NCBI GenBank assembly: GCA_945643635.1
Contig: CALZFC010000033.1
Coordinates: forward strand, 72,501-136,500
Direction: 5' to 3'
Length of the DNA stretch: 64,000 bases
Origin: Allodiplogaster sudhausi
Taxonomy: Eukaryota > Nematoda > Chromadorea > Rhabditida > Diplogasteridae
A program made the translations under genes and the position numbers. Shown here in pieces: positions 1 to 12,981 of the stretch (the first letter of the stretch is position 1; each line of letters opens with the position of its first letter). The notes below the pieces were generated by a model. That model ran no database searches. It was given only the letters and a program-made list of their open reading frames with translations, and was not told the DNA's origin.

Positions 1-226
1 GGTTTGACAGCACTTGGTTAAGGAGCAGGCGGTCTCGTAGACGGGCCAGCAGGTTCTCGTCTATTCCAGGCAGGGGCGAGCAGAAGAAAGAAGGCACAGA
101 GACACCGTCCATCTCCACTCCGTCTTAAGAAACTGCCATCTCTCTCCACCTCTCTGCCTCTCTCCCTTTTTCTCTCTCTTTCTCTCTCGCTCTCTCTCTG
201 TCTCTGTCTCTCTCCGTTGTTCTCTC

Positions 227-272
<46 letters not shown>

Positions 273-3200
273 CAACCTCTCTTTCTGCATGCATACACGA
301 ATGCATAAAGGTGTTTCTAGAAAGACCTCTGGGAGTGGGAGGGAGTGAGTTGTTGTTGAGGAGGTGGAGAGGGGAGAAAGCAGAAGCTGCGTGGTGTGGG
401 TTGGCAGAGGGCGGTAGTCCCTTGCCGATCACAGACACAGAGTGTGATTTGCCGTCCTCCTTGGCCTGGAAATGCCTTGGTTGCTTTGCTCTTACTTCTT
501 CCTTCCTAACTTGGATGTGCATATGCAGACTGGTCTTGTCTGGGAAGGCCCAGTTGCAGCAGCGGCACATGAACATTCGCGAGATCTGATGCTGCTTGTA
601 CATGTGAGCACGAAGTGTCTCGTTGCCTGAATCGGAAATCGGATTACGCCAGCCATTTCCTATGAATTTAAGTCTTTCCTTCAATGTTAATCAGCATTTT
701 CCTGAGTTGGCCCTCTGGAAGTGGCATTCCTCAATTTGAGATGTTGCCTTAACTGGATGACTCACCTCCTTCCCCCCCCCCCTCCAGGCTAATCCTCCCT
801 CCTAATCTCTGCGCGAGAAACCGCATAATCCGAATCCATCCGGCTTCTTCTCTGTTTGCAACTCTGCCGCTTTTCTTCATCCCTCTCTTATTTTGATGCG
901 TATGTTCCAATCAAGAAGCGAGGCATTACAAGAAAAAAAATAGACTGGTGATTCGTATCAACCTCCCCCCCCCTCCGTCTTTCCTCAAAACAAGATATCT
1001 CCGTGTCATGAATCCTGACTCGCCTTTCAATTCCGCTCCTTAAACTTAAACATGTTTTCGACTCAACATATTAAATCAACAAAAAAAAATCAGACCATTA
1101 ATCCTGTGATGCTGGTGTGTAAATACGTAAATAGTTCAAACATATATTCTAGCCTGAATTATGCGAAAAATTTAATTATAATTATGCAGACTTTCTCTCC
1201 AACTCTCGCTTTCCTTGTTTTTCCGCTTGCTCCCTCAATTTGAATCCAACGACATTATCTTCATAGAAGGCGCTTCTTAGTGTACAGCCATGGAATGGCT
1301 CGCTTCCCATTTTGACCATTTCTCTTTTGTTAGAAAGAATCTCTCGCCGGCCCATTATTTCACTTCTCGCCGTACAGCACGATAAAGCCATGACACTTAT
1401 GCTCGGAAGACCCAGAGGAGCCGTGACAGAACGAGGTACGAGGAACGACAAGGAGGGAGAAAGAGAGAGAGTGTGAGAGAGAGATAGGAGAACGAGGTTA
1501 GAGAACGCGAGAGAGACAGGCAGACTAAAGAAAGAGAAAGAGAAGAGAGAGACAGACAGACAGACAGAGAGGCAGAGAGAGAGAGAGAGAGAGAACCTAG
1601 TGAACTAACTTTAGAGTCAGAGAATTTGACAGCAAGATCAGAGCGAGAGCGTCAATGAAGAAAGAAAACATGAAAAATGCCCAGAGTGAAAACGAATAAA
1701 CCGGCTTGAGACTCTCAGGGAACTTTCCCCTTCAATTTCCAAGCTCGCTTTTCCCTCTAACCTCTCATACTCCATAAATCCCTTGTGTTTCCGCATATCC
1801 CCCCCCCCCCTCCACGCTGACTCTCTATTTCTCTTTCTCTTTCTATTCAGACCCATAGTCAACAAATCGCTACTGACCCCAATCTTGGCAGGAACGGTGG
1901 AAATAAAAAAGGTGGCAGCAGAGATATTGATGAAATAAGAGTGTAGAGAGAGATAGTGAATTACAACAACAACAACAACGAGTGATCGCCTGACCATGAG
2001 TGTGAAAGGAAAGGGAGATAAGGTTGAGTAACAAAAGTTGGAACCACCTTATTCATAAGAACCTTCCCTATCATGCCATATCTATTGAATAGAGGAAAAT
2101 AGAACGAGCAGAAGAGAGACGGTTCTAGTAGGGAATGTGAAAAAGAGAAAGGCAAAAATGTATGTATGTATGTGCATACATGAATTTTTGTATTGATTGC
2201 AAAATTTCACTGTTAACTGACACCCCTGATGCGCATGCTTATATTTGAAAGGAAGAAAAAAGAGAGACAGAAGTTCAAATGGATAGGAAGAATCAGAAGT
2301 CAGCGCAGCCATTAGAAAGTTGGCGAGTTAGTTCGTTGCCATAAGGAACGACCCGGAGGACACAACATGCCCTAATCCGATTAAGCCGCGTGCCAGCGTG
2401 ATTTGCCTGGGAAACCCGATCTCTTGTAAACAAACACAAGCCATATGAGCTCCTTTATCTCTCTCCGCTACTAATTTGTTCACCTTAATTTCTTTCTCTC
2501 TATCCTCTCTCGATCTTTCTCTCTCATTCTCTTTCTCATGTTTCTCTATTTCTCTCTTTACTCTCGATCCCCCTCTCATTCTCTTTTTCATGTTTCTCTG
2601 CACGAAGGGACTGATTAATGTTAAGCTGGCACAGAAAAATTAGAAGAGGATTCGACGGCACGGGAGTGTGATAAGAAAAGCAAAACAACTCCTCTAATAC
2701 GGATAAGAATCGTTTAGAATTTATCAGACGAAGTTGGCTTAAATGAAAGAACTGAGACACAAAATACACACGAAGTACGAAAATATGAAGAAACTCCACT
2801 CGCTTTCTCATCATCACTCTTTGTTATCAGTTTAGTAAATCACGCCGAGAGAAATAAAAGTATTCTCTTAATCTGACAAATGAAAAGTAAAAACCAAATT
2901 ATTAAAATTAGAGCAAACATGTTGATAATGCAAAATTTGCAACCAGCTGCTGAAATTGCTCAAAGAAAGTAAAGTACAAAAAAAGAACGAGAGTGAACGA
3001 ATGTAACCTGGGTTCGTCAGTGCAGGCGAGAGAGAGGACGGTGACAGTGCTGACCCCTGAGAGTTGCCAACCAGAGGGGGCCGCGACAGTTTCGTGGGAA
3101 TGGGGGCCGGGAGGGAATCTGTCCCTTGCGACTCGTCCAAGAGCAGTCTTGGCTTGAGCTTCCGCTTACGTGAGCCGGAGAAGCCCGCGCTCTCGAAGGC

Positions 3201-3438
3201 GCCGAGGTATTCTCTCTTCCGCTGTAGAATGCGACAGACGTTGCTCTTCGCAATGCAATATTTCTCTGCGATCGAGGCCTGGCTCAGATTCTGATTCTCT
3301 TCCGCCATCCGAATCAACTCCACCTTCTCCGCCAAGTTCAACTCCTTGTACGGCTTCTTCGCTGGTCGACAGCTCTTCGGGGAAAAGGGAGAGACCGACG
3401 AAGAGGTCGAAGAGATCTCTGTCATTGAGAGAGCACAG

Positions 3439-3471
<33 letters not shown>

Positions 3472-3700
3472 TAGCTGTACTCTTTCAGATGAGTTGACTC
3501 TCGGTAGGGGTCAAAGTGTTGCGTGGTCGAGAGTGAGTAGATAGCAGAGAGTGTCTGTCTCAACTTCGATGGCCTTTGATGGCCTGAGGGGCGGATCTCT
3601 CTGATGATATCCTACCCGCCGATTGCCTCAGGCGATGCAGCTCCGGCTTCATGAGCTGAGCTCACCACCCGTGAGTAGTCTTCGTTCCGCCTCCTCACTG

Positions 3701-3745
<45 letters not shown>

Positions 3746-3845
3746 CTGTGGATAGCACGCAAATTCACGCGGAAGTGTAGAAAGAGGGAAGAAGATATGC
3801 GCGATCAGGTGAGAGCAAAAGTCAAATAGAAAGAAAGAGAAAAAT

Positions 3846-3892
<47 letters not shown>

Positions 3893-4257
3893 CGCAACCT
3901 CTAGGAAGACCTGGTGATGCTGCGGGCAAAAAAGTGAGCGGACGCGCTGTAGAGAGCGAGAGCCACTCTGAGCGTGTCTGCTGTCTCTTCAGATCAAAGA
4001 CTCTCTCGTGCTGGGAGAGGGCAAAGGCTCAACGTCCATGCTACGGCGAGTCTGCAAACAGTCCACAACATTTGCACAAACCTAGCTAGTATTGTGAGTG
4101 GTTAGAGAGGGGAAAGTGACAGATCGAGAAGGTCAGAGATGCACACACAAATGAATTCAGAAAAAAAAACATGAACGGAACTAAGATGAACGCGTCTCTA
4201 TCTGTTTTAATACAATATGAAAAATAGCTGTGAGAATGGGAAAGAGTTTATCTATCA

Positions 4258-4293
<36 letters not shown>

Positions 4294-4917
4294 GTTTCTC
4301 ATATTGTTTGTTGTCGTCATCGGATGGAAAGCAGAACGTGTGTCTAGCGTGTATTTCCTCGTTCCGAGTCCCACTTCTAACTTGTGCCCTCCGCCTGGTT
4401 CTCGTTCCTAATGATCCTCTCCACTTTTCATTCTCTTCATCTCTCCACACTTTCATTGCCACCATGCAAAATTTATTCCTTTCTGTAAAAAAAACAAGAG
4501 GAAGAATGAGCGCGATTCGCAATTCTCTCTTCTCCGTTGTTCCATCGCTTCCTGTTCGTTCTATGACCTACTCAATCTCTTCCCCTCCTCACATGCAAAA
4601 ATATATTCGTAACTTGCAGCTAGCGGATAAAACACTGACAATGAGTAGAATTCGCAAAGCGCGCTAAAGTTCAGGGAAGAAATTGCATTAGATTTTTCTT
4701 TCTAGATTATTAGTTATGGAAATAGATTGGTAAAGAACATCGAAGATAGCCAAAGAATATGAGATGTCAATTTCCTCGCACTGGCCGGCGTCCTCACACA
4801 CTCCTTCTTCCTGCATCTTTCGCTATTACTGTGTTGCTAATCATGCAGATCTATCAATAATATCAGTACCTTTATTCGTAGAATGTTACGAATATTTTTC
4901 GAGTGTTCCTCTCCCCT

Positions 4918-4958
<41 letters not shown>

Positions 4959-7641
4959 TTCTCTCTCTTTCTCTGATACCCTATCCTAATCAGTTCGTGC
5001 TTACGCAAGTATGCTTACATAGAAAGTTATAGGGAAATATCAACAACGGAATTTTTCTCGTACATACATAATAAATAGATGTGGCCAGATTGAGCGTGTG
5101 ATTTGCAGTGCAGTTAGGGATAAAGAATAGGAAAGAAAGGGGAAAGCGGACGCTTCCATCTTCCACTCGCTCTATGCAGGCATATTTGTCCCTTTCCTCA
5201 CAGGTTCGTAGTGCCAGTCTCGGTTCCTATTTGCACGGTGAAAGTCCACGCAATATCAATCACCATTTGGTTAGTGTTTCCCGCTATTTTACATATTCTT
5301 ACATCTTGACTTATTTAGTTCTCCTTCTTCAATGCAACTCGAGAAGACCGTTGGATTGGTAAAAAGCAGCAAAAAAAGTGAGTGAGACAAGTTGTTTTTC
5401 AGAATTCTATGCTTTAATCTGCTTGTCTACAATTTAGAGATGTATTCATTCATTGCTTGCTGGCTCTCAATAAGTGTGTATATCTAATACTAAAACATGT
5501 TCGAAGATGGGAATGGAGACAACGACTACTCAAAGCGATCAAATATCGCAAGAATGACATCGCCCTGCCAGCTGAGAAGGTGACGGCCGAACTTATCCAC
5601 ATGACGCACTCCTTTTGGCATTTCCGCTTCGTCAATCTCGTGTTAGATAGAGGCTTCTGCAGAACATTCAAATGAGCTGATGACCGAGGAGGAAGAGAGA
5701 GTGAGAGAGAAAGAGTGAGAGAGAGTGATAAAGAGAAAACGGAAGGAAATAATTATGTTCCACGTGTTCTCAGCATGCAAATGATCTTGTACGCGATGGC
5801 GTTATCGTCTGTGGAGTCATCTGAGACTAGAAGTGTTCTCCGGGATACCGTACTCCATTCTCAACTGAAGCGTATTCCCTTCTTTGGGGCAGCCTTTCGC
5901 TTTCTGCTTATCCAATCCGGATGCCAGATATGCAAGTAGGACTTTGCAGTGCTGAACAGGAATGAAATACTGATCGGATTCTAGAAAGATTAACGACAGG
6001 TTAGGGAAGCAGCAGGCGAGAATGAAACCGGATTCGCGGGCACTAGAAAAGGGTCAAGCTGCACTAATCCCGGCTCTGCCACCAAACGGGCAAATGCTTA
6101 TTTAACCAGTCAAAAATGCTTTATTTCAATTTGTTTATTGATGATAGAATTCACATTAAGCGACTGAAGATTGCAAAGCAGCGGTGAGATGATAAGAAAA
6201 CTAAAGCGAGCGATTGCGAAGAGAACAGAGAATGACAGAGAGGGGAGAAAGGGAAAAGAAGCAGATGGACAGAGTGAGGAGAGAAGAGTAGAAAAGGGAA
6301 CAGCAGGAGAAACATCGACATACGTGGTCTTTCGACTTTTCCGACAGGCTAGATAAACATTCCGTGCGGTCAGACGATGAAGTTGCATTTTCACTGTTCG
6401 TGACACTTAGCACAAGTCGAGTCAGGTAGTGCGGTCTAGTTGGATAGGGAATCAGGGGATAGAGACGTTCAGACGAAGGAAAGAGAGGGAGGAGAGGGAG
6501 GGAGAGATAGAGAAAGAGAGAGAGAGAGAGAGAAAGAGAGAGGCTAGCGCAGAAAAAGATACAGAGACAAAATGAGAATAGCCTTCTTTAGTTTCAGAGC
6601 TTGAGCTATCGAGGACATGAGATGTTTGTTGATTACCGGGCGTGCACCTATTGTTGCCATTACTCCAGCATCAACTTCATTAAGCGGAAAACAAACTTCT
6701 ACCGTCGTGGAGCCTATGTAAATGACATGTACTTCACAAGTTTTTAGTTTATAATTTATAATTTTTCAACAGTTATATTTATTTATGTATCAACCCTGTC
6801 TTGTAGAATGATTTAAAAAGTAAGTAGTATACGATGATATTATGTATATTCCCATATTCCTGGCTACGAACTTGGTGCAATTCTAGCCTAGCGAGTTGTT
6901 TGTCTGCATTCTCTACTCCAGCTTTGAGCCTGTCTGGTAGTGATGGTTGAAACTAAAGTTCTTCTAGGCGCTATCTTTCCCACAATGGAATCCTACAGCT
7001 GCCTTTCTCTGATTCACTCTCTCACCCTTCCCATATTCCTTTTCGTCTCCAACTGTTACCCTTTCTCTGTCATTTCGACTTGCACTTGCATTATAGTATC
7101 AACTTTGCAAATTTCCGATATCATTGGGGAATAAATGTTCACACGTTTTTCCTCCAGAAATTCACTATGAACTGGAATCAACATGAGCTTTAAATCCAAG
7201 TTTTTCTCGTCATATGAAAAAAAGAGAAAAAACTTCCAGGTTATTTTACATTGTCCTTAATAAAGCCTATGAATGAACTTCACTTTAATTAGTGAAAACT
7301 GTACAATCACCATCAACATAATGCATCAGTGAAGGCTAATTAAAATGGAAACAAAATTCTTGGGTATAACCTTGTAATTTAATAGCATCTCCTTAGTTTA
7401 ATTCAAGCCCATGTCCCCAGAATGCATGTAAATCGTTTCTATGGAAGAGAACTGACTGGTGATCTCTTTGCGGCAAAGAGTACAGCGGTAACTCTTGAAG
7501 TGGGCTTGCATTCTGTGGCGAGAGAGGGAAGACGAGTGGCAGAATACCTTCTGGCAAATCGAACACCGGAAACTTCCTGAACTATTCTCACTTCCAGCTT
7601 CCTTTCTATAAGCTGAGGAGAGAGAGATTGAAACAGAAAGA

Positions 7642-7736
<95 letters not shown>

Positions 7737-7814
7737 TGCTATAGAGGAAGGGAAGCCGTGAGATGAACGAAAGCGAGGGAAGGATAAAGAGGAGAGAGAA
7801 AGAAAAAAAGAGAA

Positions 7815-7859
<45 letters not shown>

Positions 7860-8071
7860 GGAGACTGAGATGCTATAGAGAAAGGGAATGAGTGAGAGTG
7901 AACGAGATCGAGGGAAGGAGAGAGAGAGAGGAGAGAGGGAGACTGAGATGCTATAGAGAGAGGGAAGGAGTGAGAGTGAACGAGAGCGAGGGAAGGAGAG
8001 TGAGAGAGCAGAGAGGGAGACTGAGATGCTCTAGAGAGAGAGAATGAGTGAGAGTGGACAAGATCAAGGGA

Positions 8072-8121
<50 letters not shown>

Positions 8122-8232
8122 GAGCGAGAGAGGAGCGAGGGAGACAGAGATGCTATAGAGAGAGGGAAGGAGTGAGAGTGAACGAAGAGAAGGATAGTGA
8201 GGAAAGAGAGAGAGAGGGAGAGAGAGAGAGAA

Positions 8233-8283
<51 letters not shown>

Positions 8284-8509
8284 GAGAGCGCGAGAGAGAG
8301 CGCGAGAGAGGAGCGAGGGAGACAGAGATGCTATAGAGAGGAAAGGAGTGAGAGTGAACAACATCGAGAGATGGATAGAGAGGAGAGGGAGAGAAAGAGT
8401 GAGAAAGATAGAGAGAGAGAGGCAGAGAGAGAGACAGAGATGCTATAGAGGGTGGGAAGCAGTGAGAGTGAACGAAAGCGGGGGAAGGATAAAGAGGAGA
8501 GAGAGAGGG

Positions 8510-8554
<45 letters not shown>

Positions 8555-8921
8555 GAGGGAGACAGTGATGCTATAGAGAGAGGGAATGAGTGAGAGTGGA
8601 CGAGATCGAGGGAAGGATAGAGAGAGAGAGAGCGAGAGAGAGGAACGAGAGAGACAGAGATGCTATAGAGAGAGGGAAGGAGTGAGAGTGAACGAGAGCG
8701 AGGGAAGGAGAGAGAGAGAGCAGAGAGGGAGACTGAGATGCTCTAGAGAGAGAGAATGAGTGAGAGTGGACAAGATCAAGGGAAGGATAGAGGGAGAGAG
8801 AGAGAGCGCGAGAGAGAGAGAGCGAGGGAGACAGAGATGCTATAGAGAGAGGGAAGGAGTGAGAGTGAACGAAGAGAAGGATAGTGAGGAAAGAGAGAGA
8901 GAGAGGGAGAGAGAGAGAGAG

Positions 8922-8973
<52 letters not shown>

Positions 8974-10705
8974 GGTGTGACCTTTGAGATCGGGTCGCTT
9001 GAGTTCGCATCTGAACCCGCTGCCCTCTCTACTGCCCGCTGCTCCTCTCGTCTGACTCTCTTCCTCCACCAGCATCCCTTCGTCTTCCTCACGCTCCTCC
9101 GCCTAAATGGAAGAATTCAATGTTAGAAAGGATCCTTCCCTTTTGGTCAACGCGGTAATTCGGAGAAGGGAGAGGCGAATTGTTTTTAGGATCCTATAAT
9201 GTAATAGAAAGCAAAAGATTCATTGACCTTTTGGAACATACAATTGACGACTTTTGTCATGATTGTTTTTTCAGTCAAAAGAGTACATAAATTATTTATT
9301 TAAATAAATACACATTGAGTTGTGGATTCAAAGAATGTCAACACTAATAAAGAGATTAGCTGATGACGACCTCTTCTCTTCAAATTGAAGATTAACAATT
9401 GGCAGTAAGATCTATCAATACTGTTGCTTGATAAGTGAGAGAGAGAGAGAAAGGACGAGAGCGAGGGAAGGATAGAGGGAGGGAGAGTGAGAGAGACAGA
9501 TAGACGAATAATATTTAAAGACGAAAGACAGAAATAGCCACAACTAATAAATTCTGGCAAAAGCAATGGAGATGCTTTATCCAAGGGTTATATCTTCCCT
9601 TAGCACTCCGGAAACAAGGAATTCATGCACGGAAGAAAGAAAAATAGGATAAAAGAGTCTGTGCGTAAATGAAATAGAGAGAGGAAGAGGGAGGCAGAGA
9701 AAGATGGGGATAGGGGCAGCGAGAGAAAGAGAGACAGATAGCAAAAGAGAGCGAGCGAGAGAGAATAGAGAGAGAGAGAGAGAGAGAGAGAGAATGCAGC
9801 GGGAGTAGAAGGCGATGAATTGACTATTCAGACAAGGCATGGACACAGGAAGAACCTAAAGAGAGAATTCTCGGCTGCCTGGTCGAATCCCTCTCTCGTG
9901 GGCACACAAACAAATACTTTCAACAGACATGCATATCCGGACTCGTTTTCGGATCTGTTAACTAGTGGCTGAACGTCTGGAAAACTTCCCGCGGGAATTC
10001 AACGCTGCAGGGATACTTCCCTCTCCCTACACCTCGCTCTCACTCTCTCTCTCGCTTTCTCTTGCTCTCTCTCTCTTTCTTTTCCTCTCTCACCACCCGC
10101 TTTTACTCACCTTCTTTGCACTTTAGATAACAATGAGAACTTTCATACGCTAAACAATATTTGTTTGAGACGATGTGACAGAAAGGAAAGTGCGCAACGC
10201 TAGAAAATTATGACGTTGACTATTTTGGAATTATTTGAAGCAAAGCTATGAGCAGACATCTCAAAGCGAGTAAATGAGGAGTGGCAAACAAAGGAAGTAA
10301 GTTGTACGAAGGAGAGAAAGACTGAGAGGGAGAGAGAGGGAGGAAAAAGGACAGGAAGACTGAGAGGGAGAGAGAGGGAGGAAAAAGGAGAGGAAGACTG
10401 AGAGGGAGAGAGGGAGGAAGACTGAGAGGGAGAGAGAGGGAGGAAGAAGGAGAGGAAGAATGAGAGGGAGAGAGAGGCGGAAAATGAGAATGACAGGGAG
10501 AGAAATGGTGTTTCGTCTTGTGAAACTACAATTACTTGGTTAAATATTTTGTTGTTGCTTTTTATGGGTGCATTCTGAACACAACGTCCCTTGTCAAGGG
10601 AAGATCCAATACCGTATCTTATAAAAATTCCTACAATAAGAATTTTAAAGAACATAATCGATTGAAAAATCTAAGGTAATAAAATCGCTAATCTGTGACT
10701 GACTA

Positions 10706-10748
<43 letters not shown>

Positions 10749-10820
10749 TTAGGGACTGACAGAGAGAGACAGACAGACAGACAGAGAGAGAGAGACATAC
10801 AGAGAGAAAGAGAGACTGAC

Positions 10821-10851
<31 letters not shown>

Positions 10852-11041
10852 CAGAGAAGTAGAGAACGAATTTCATGATTTGAAATAGAGAGAAGCGACT
10901 GTGTTCTGAAATGACCTCTTCTCCCATGATGACGTCGTCCTCAGAAGTCATTTTCAGTGTGACCGTAGCCGGAGGGGGTGAGCAGTCGAGAGGAAGAGAA
11001 GTCCCTGTGCGAGGAACGATGGCATGGAATGCACTCGCCAT
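1..11041 (-). CDS. C2H2 zinc-finger protein, partial (runs off left edge)
   Basis: Likely nuclear DNA-binding protein. Five exons join in frame: 11041-10916 (ATG, phase 0), 9102-8982 (phase 1), 7612-7457, 626-327 and 60-1. Finger 1 (about residues 99-120) has C-x2-C-x12-H-x4-H within FRCSICQKVF...HRMQAH. Finger 2 is rebuilt only by splicing 7457 to 626: CTLCRKEITS joins NETLRAHMYKQH to give C-x2-C-x12-H-x4-H exactly. A third finger begins MFMCRCCNWAFPDKTSLHMH but lacks a normally spaced second His. Donors are GTCATT, GTCACA, GTCAGT and GTCTTT; the acceptor at 627-628 follows TTTCCGATT. Within the fourth exon, 510-466 may be a 45-nt intron (GTTAGG...TTTCCAG) or stay in the protein; both keep frame. 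The residues 1-42 exon and the acidic second exon have no recognised domain. The last visible exon encodes a Leu/Arg-rich helix (ENLLARLRDRLLLNQVLSN). The family is clear; the specific orthologue is not. Confidence 0.75.
145..272. repeat. CT/GA microsatellite
   Basis: A nearly pure CT-dinucleotide tract on the plus strand. It lies in the last visible intron of the minus-strand zinc-finger gene, between its exons at 327 and 60. It keeps minus-strand frames open as Arg-Glu repeats, which are artefacts. Confidence 0.8.
3008..3418 (-). CDS. CENP-B/pogo-type helix-turn-helix protein, internal exon
   Basis: An exon coding for a CENP-B N-terminal (Psq/Tigger-like) helix-turn-helix, a sequence-specific DNA-binding fold found in domesticated pogo/Tigger transposases. 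Seen: a basic lead PAKKPYKELNLAEKVELIRM, the recognition helix region SIAEKYCIAKSNVCRILQRK, then a basic stretch SRKRKLKPRLLL and a Pro/Ser-rich tail. The acceptor CAATGACAG follows a long CT tract on the sense strand, so the in-frame ATG at 3425 probably lies in the intron. The donor is AACCCAG|GTTACA (phase 1). No transposase catalytic domain was found nearby, and the flanking exons are unresolved. The exon sits inside the 6.8-kb intron of the zinc-finger gene on the same strand, so it is a nested gene or an exon of an alternative transcript. Confidence 0.6.
5530..5859 (-). CDS. Possible exons of a nested minus-strand gene
   Basis: Two stretches read like protein on the minus strand. 5859-5755 gives SRRTLLVSDDSTDDNAIAY...MLRTRG. 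5636-5530 gives IDEAEMPKGVRHVDKFGRHL followed by a possible donor TTTGA|GTAGTC. Neither is recognised. Their phases do not join directly to the helix-turn-helix exon at 3418, and open frames also exist on the plus strand here, so this is a weak call. Confidence 0.2.
7630..8972. repeat. Degenerate GA-rich minisatellite array
   Basis: About eleven diverged copies of a unit marked by GATGCTATAGAG followed by AGGGAAGGAGTGAGAGTGAA. Cores occur near 7735, 7870, 7947, 8030 (variant GCTCTAG), 8149, 8330, 8438, 8568, 8659, 8742 and 8837. They are separated by (GA)n runs of different length, so the period varies from about 80 to 180 bp. A (TA)n tract precedes it near 7648-7674. The array fills the zinc-finger intron between 7612 and 8982. 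The long Ser-Leu ORFs on the minus strand here are shadows of it. Confidence 0.8.
9103..10915. other. First intron of the zinc-finger gene; no other gene seen
   Basis: Mostly single-copy AT-richer DNA with GA tracts at 9761-9793 and 10705-10745 and a tandem array near 10315-10490 whose unit is close to GAAGACTGAGAGGGAGAGAG. Nothing else in it could be supported as coding. Confidence 0.4.
10315..10490. repeat. Short GA-rich tandem repeat
   Basis: Four to five imperfect copies of GGAAGACTGAGAGGGAGAGA plus a GGGAGGAAAAAGGAGA spacer. It is intronic to the zinc-finger gene. Confidence 0.6.
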
Positions 11042-11565
11042 TTTCTCACTGGCACCCTAAATGAGCAGGAAGCATAAGAATGGGGCCAAGAAAAGTTTAC
11101 GAATGTAGACAGATTTCATTGAGGGAGAGGCTTAGAGATAAAAAAAACTGAGAGGGCGAAGTTAAAGAGTAGATAAATATGAAAGAGGCTGAAAGAAAGA
11201 GAATAACTATGAGAGGGAGAGGGAGAGAGAGAGAGGGAGAGAGAGTAGATAAACAAGTGATTGAGGAGAAGAGAAGACATCCAGCTACAGTACCCCGCGG
11301 AAGCGTAAAGAAGGAATAAGCAGCGGACTGCTGAATGGGAGGAGATGGAACACGATTATGTTATGAATAGTGATAGGAAGAAGAGAAGCAAAGCAAATCG
11401 AGAGGAAGGGCTCCGCCTATGACGTGGCATCTTTCTGTTGCTAATTGGAAAGCGTCAGTCTGAGATAGGACAAAAGGGAAGGTTAAATCACAGTGGAAGA
11501 AGTAGAGAGTAAGAGGGAGCTAGAGAGGGTGAGAGTGAGAGTGTGGAATAAGAGAGGGAGAGAGG

Positions 11566-11613
<48 letters not shown>

Positions 11614-11836
11614 TGAGATGGTGACTGTGAGAAAAAAGAGCAAAATAAGAAGTTTGGAAAAATTAAACTGTCTGAAAAGAAACAACTTGCATTGAAATGA
11701 AATGTAATAAAAGAAATACAAAAAAGTGATCAAATTGATGCGCTACAAAAGGAATTTTCTAATTTCAGCACCCAAAATATCTCGGCTGTTTAATTTTTTT
11801 AATTATATTTCGATATCCTCATTCTCAGACTTGCAT

Positions 11837-11927
<91 letters not shown>

Positions 11928-12262
11928 AGCTTACTCAGCCTATTTCTCATTCTTCTCCGCAACTTGGCCTTCTTCCTGACAAGCAGGCAAGAATGGTGCG
12001 ATGAGTCATGAAATGTGGTTGCTTCTGCCGCCTTCTCGAATCCTCCTTCCTACAGTAAGCCGAGAATACTTCTCTCCCCCACGAATATTTCGAGGGAAGA
12101 TACGGCAAGTGAGAAACGACAATTCATTTTTGACCCTTCATCATATTTTGCCAGGCTACATGTATATCCAACAAGCCACGTGTTTGAATGAGTGAATGAG
12201 AGAGAGACAGAGGGAGAGACAGAGAGAGAGAGGGAGAGAGACAGAGACAGAGGGAGAGAGAT

Positions 12263-12302
<40 letters not shown>

Positions 12303-12981
12303 GCAGGAAGCAGTCGACAACAGCTGGCTGCCCTGGCGTGGCTAAAACATTTGTAGCCTCAGGCGACTGGGAAAGGAAGAGAAGAAAGAGTGATTTGAAG
12401 AGAGAAAGCGAAGAAGCGAGGCCAAGGGACACAGGAAAGAAGTTGACATGGGAAAGAAGAGCGGCGGGAAGGAGAAGAAGCTGCGGATCAAGCAGAAGAA
12501 CAGCAGATTCCGGCCGGACTCGCAACATTCCACGCATACAATCGAACGCCACGCACGGAAGAACAGCCAAGATTGTTGCCGCTCTCGAATGACAACTTCT
12601 TCCCTCTTTCAGAAGACAACACTTCACGATCAGACAAGAACTTGGAATTAATTACATGTCGGCTATACGAAAGTCAAATCTAATTTATGATGAGAGGTTG
12701 CTGGAGTTCAGGCAAAGAAAGGAACCAGAGATTGACAGGCAGAGAGAGAATGAGAGAGAGATAAAGAAATACATAAGAGAAAGAGGTAGTGAGAGGGAAA
12801 GCAGAGGCTGGAAGAAAGACAAGCGGAAGGAGGAAAGAGAGGAGAATGATGGAGTGATAATATCGGGTACCTGTATGGAGAAAGCATTCATTAATCTCAG
12901 GAATAGATAAATAATGAAGTTACAACGAGAAGTATTCTTATCAAGATTCTTCTACTCGACAATAACGATCATCTGGCAAAG
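11042..12981. other. Repeat-rich stretch without a supported gene
   Basis: Upstream of the zinc-finger start codon. It contains GA tracts (11571-11610, 12273-12298), a CT tract (11841-11927) and a Lys/Arg-rich open frame starting with ATG at 12448 (MGKKSGGKEKKLRIKQKN) that has no matching donor. The frame could be the first exon of the candidate at 12982-14067 or chance. Confidence 0.3.

Noticed and set aside
5457..5939. Plus-strand ORFs opposite the candidate nested exons
   Set aside because: The plus frames lack donors or acceptors and the minus frames read more like protein, but neither is firm.
7951..9092. Long Ser-Leu ORFs on the minus strand
   Set aside because: Translations of the GA/CT minisatellite. 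Only the last bases (9102-8982) form an exon, and in a different frame.
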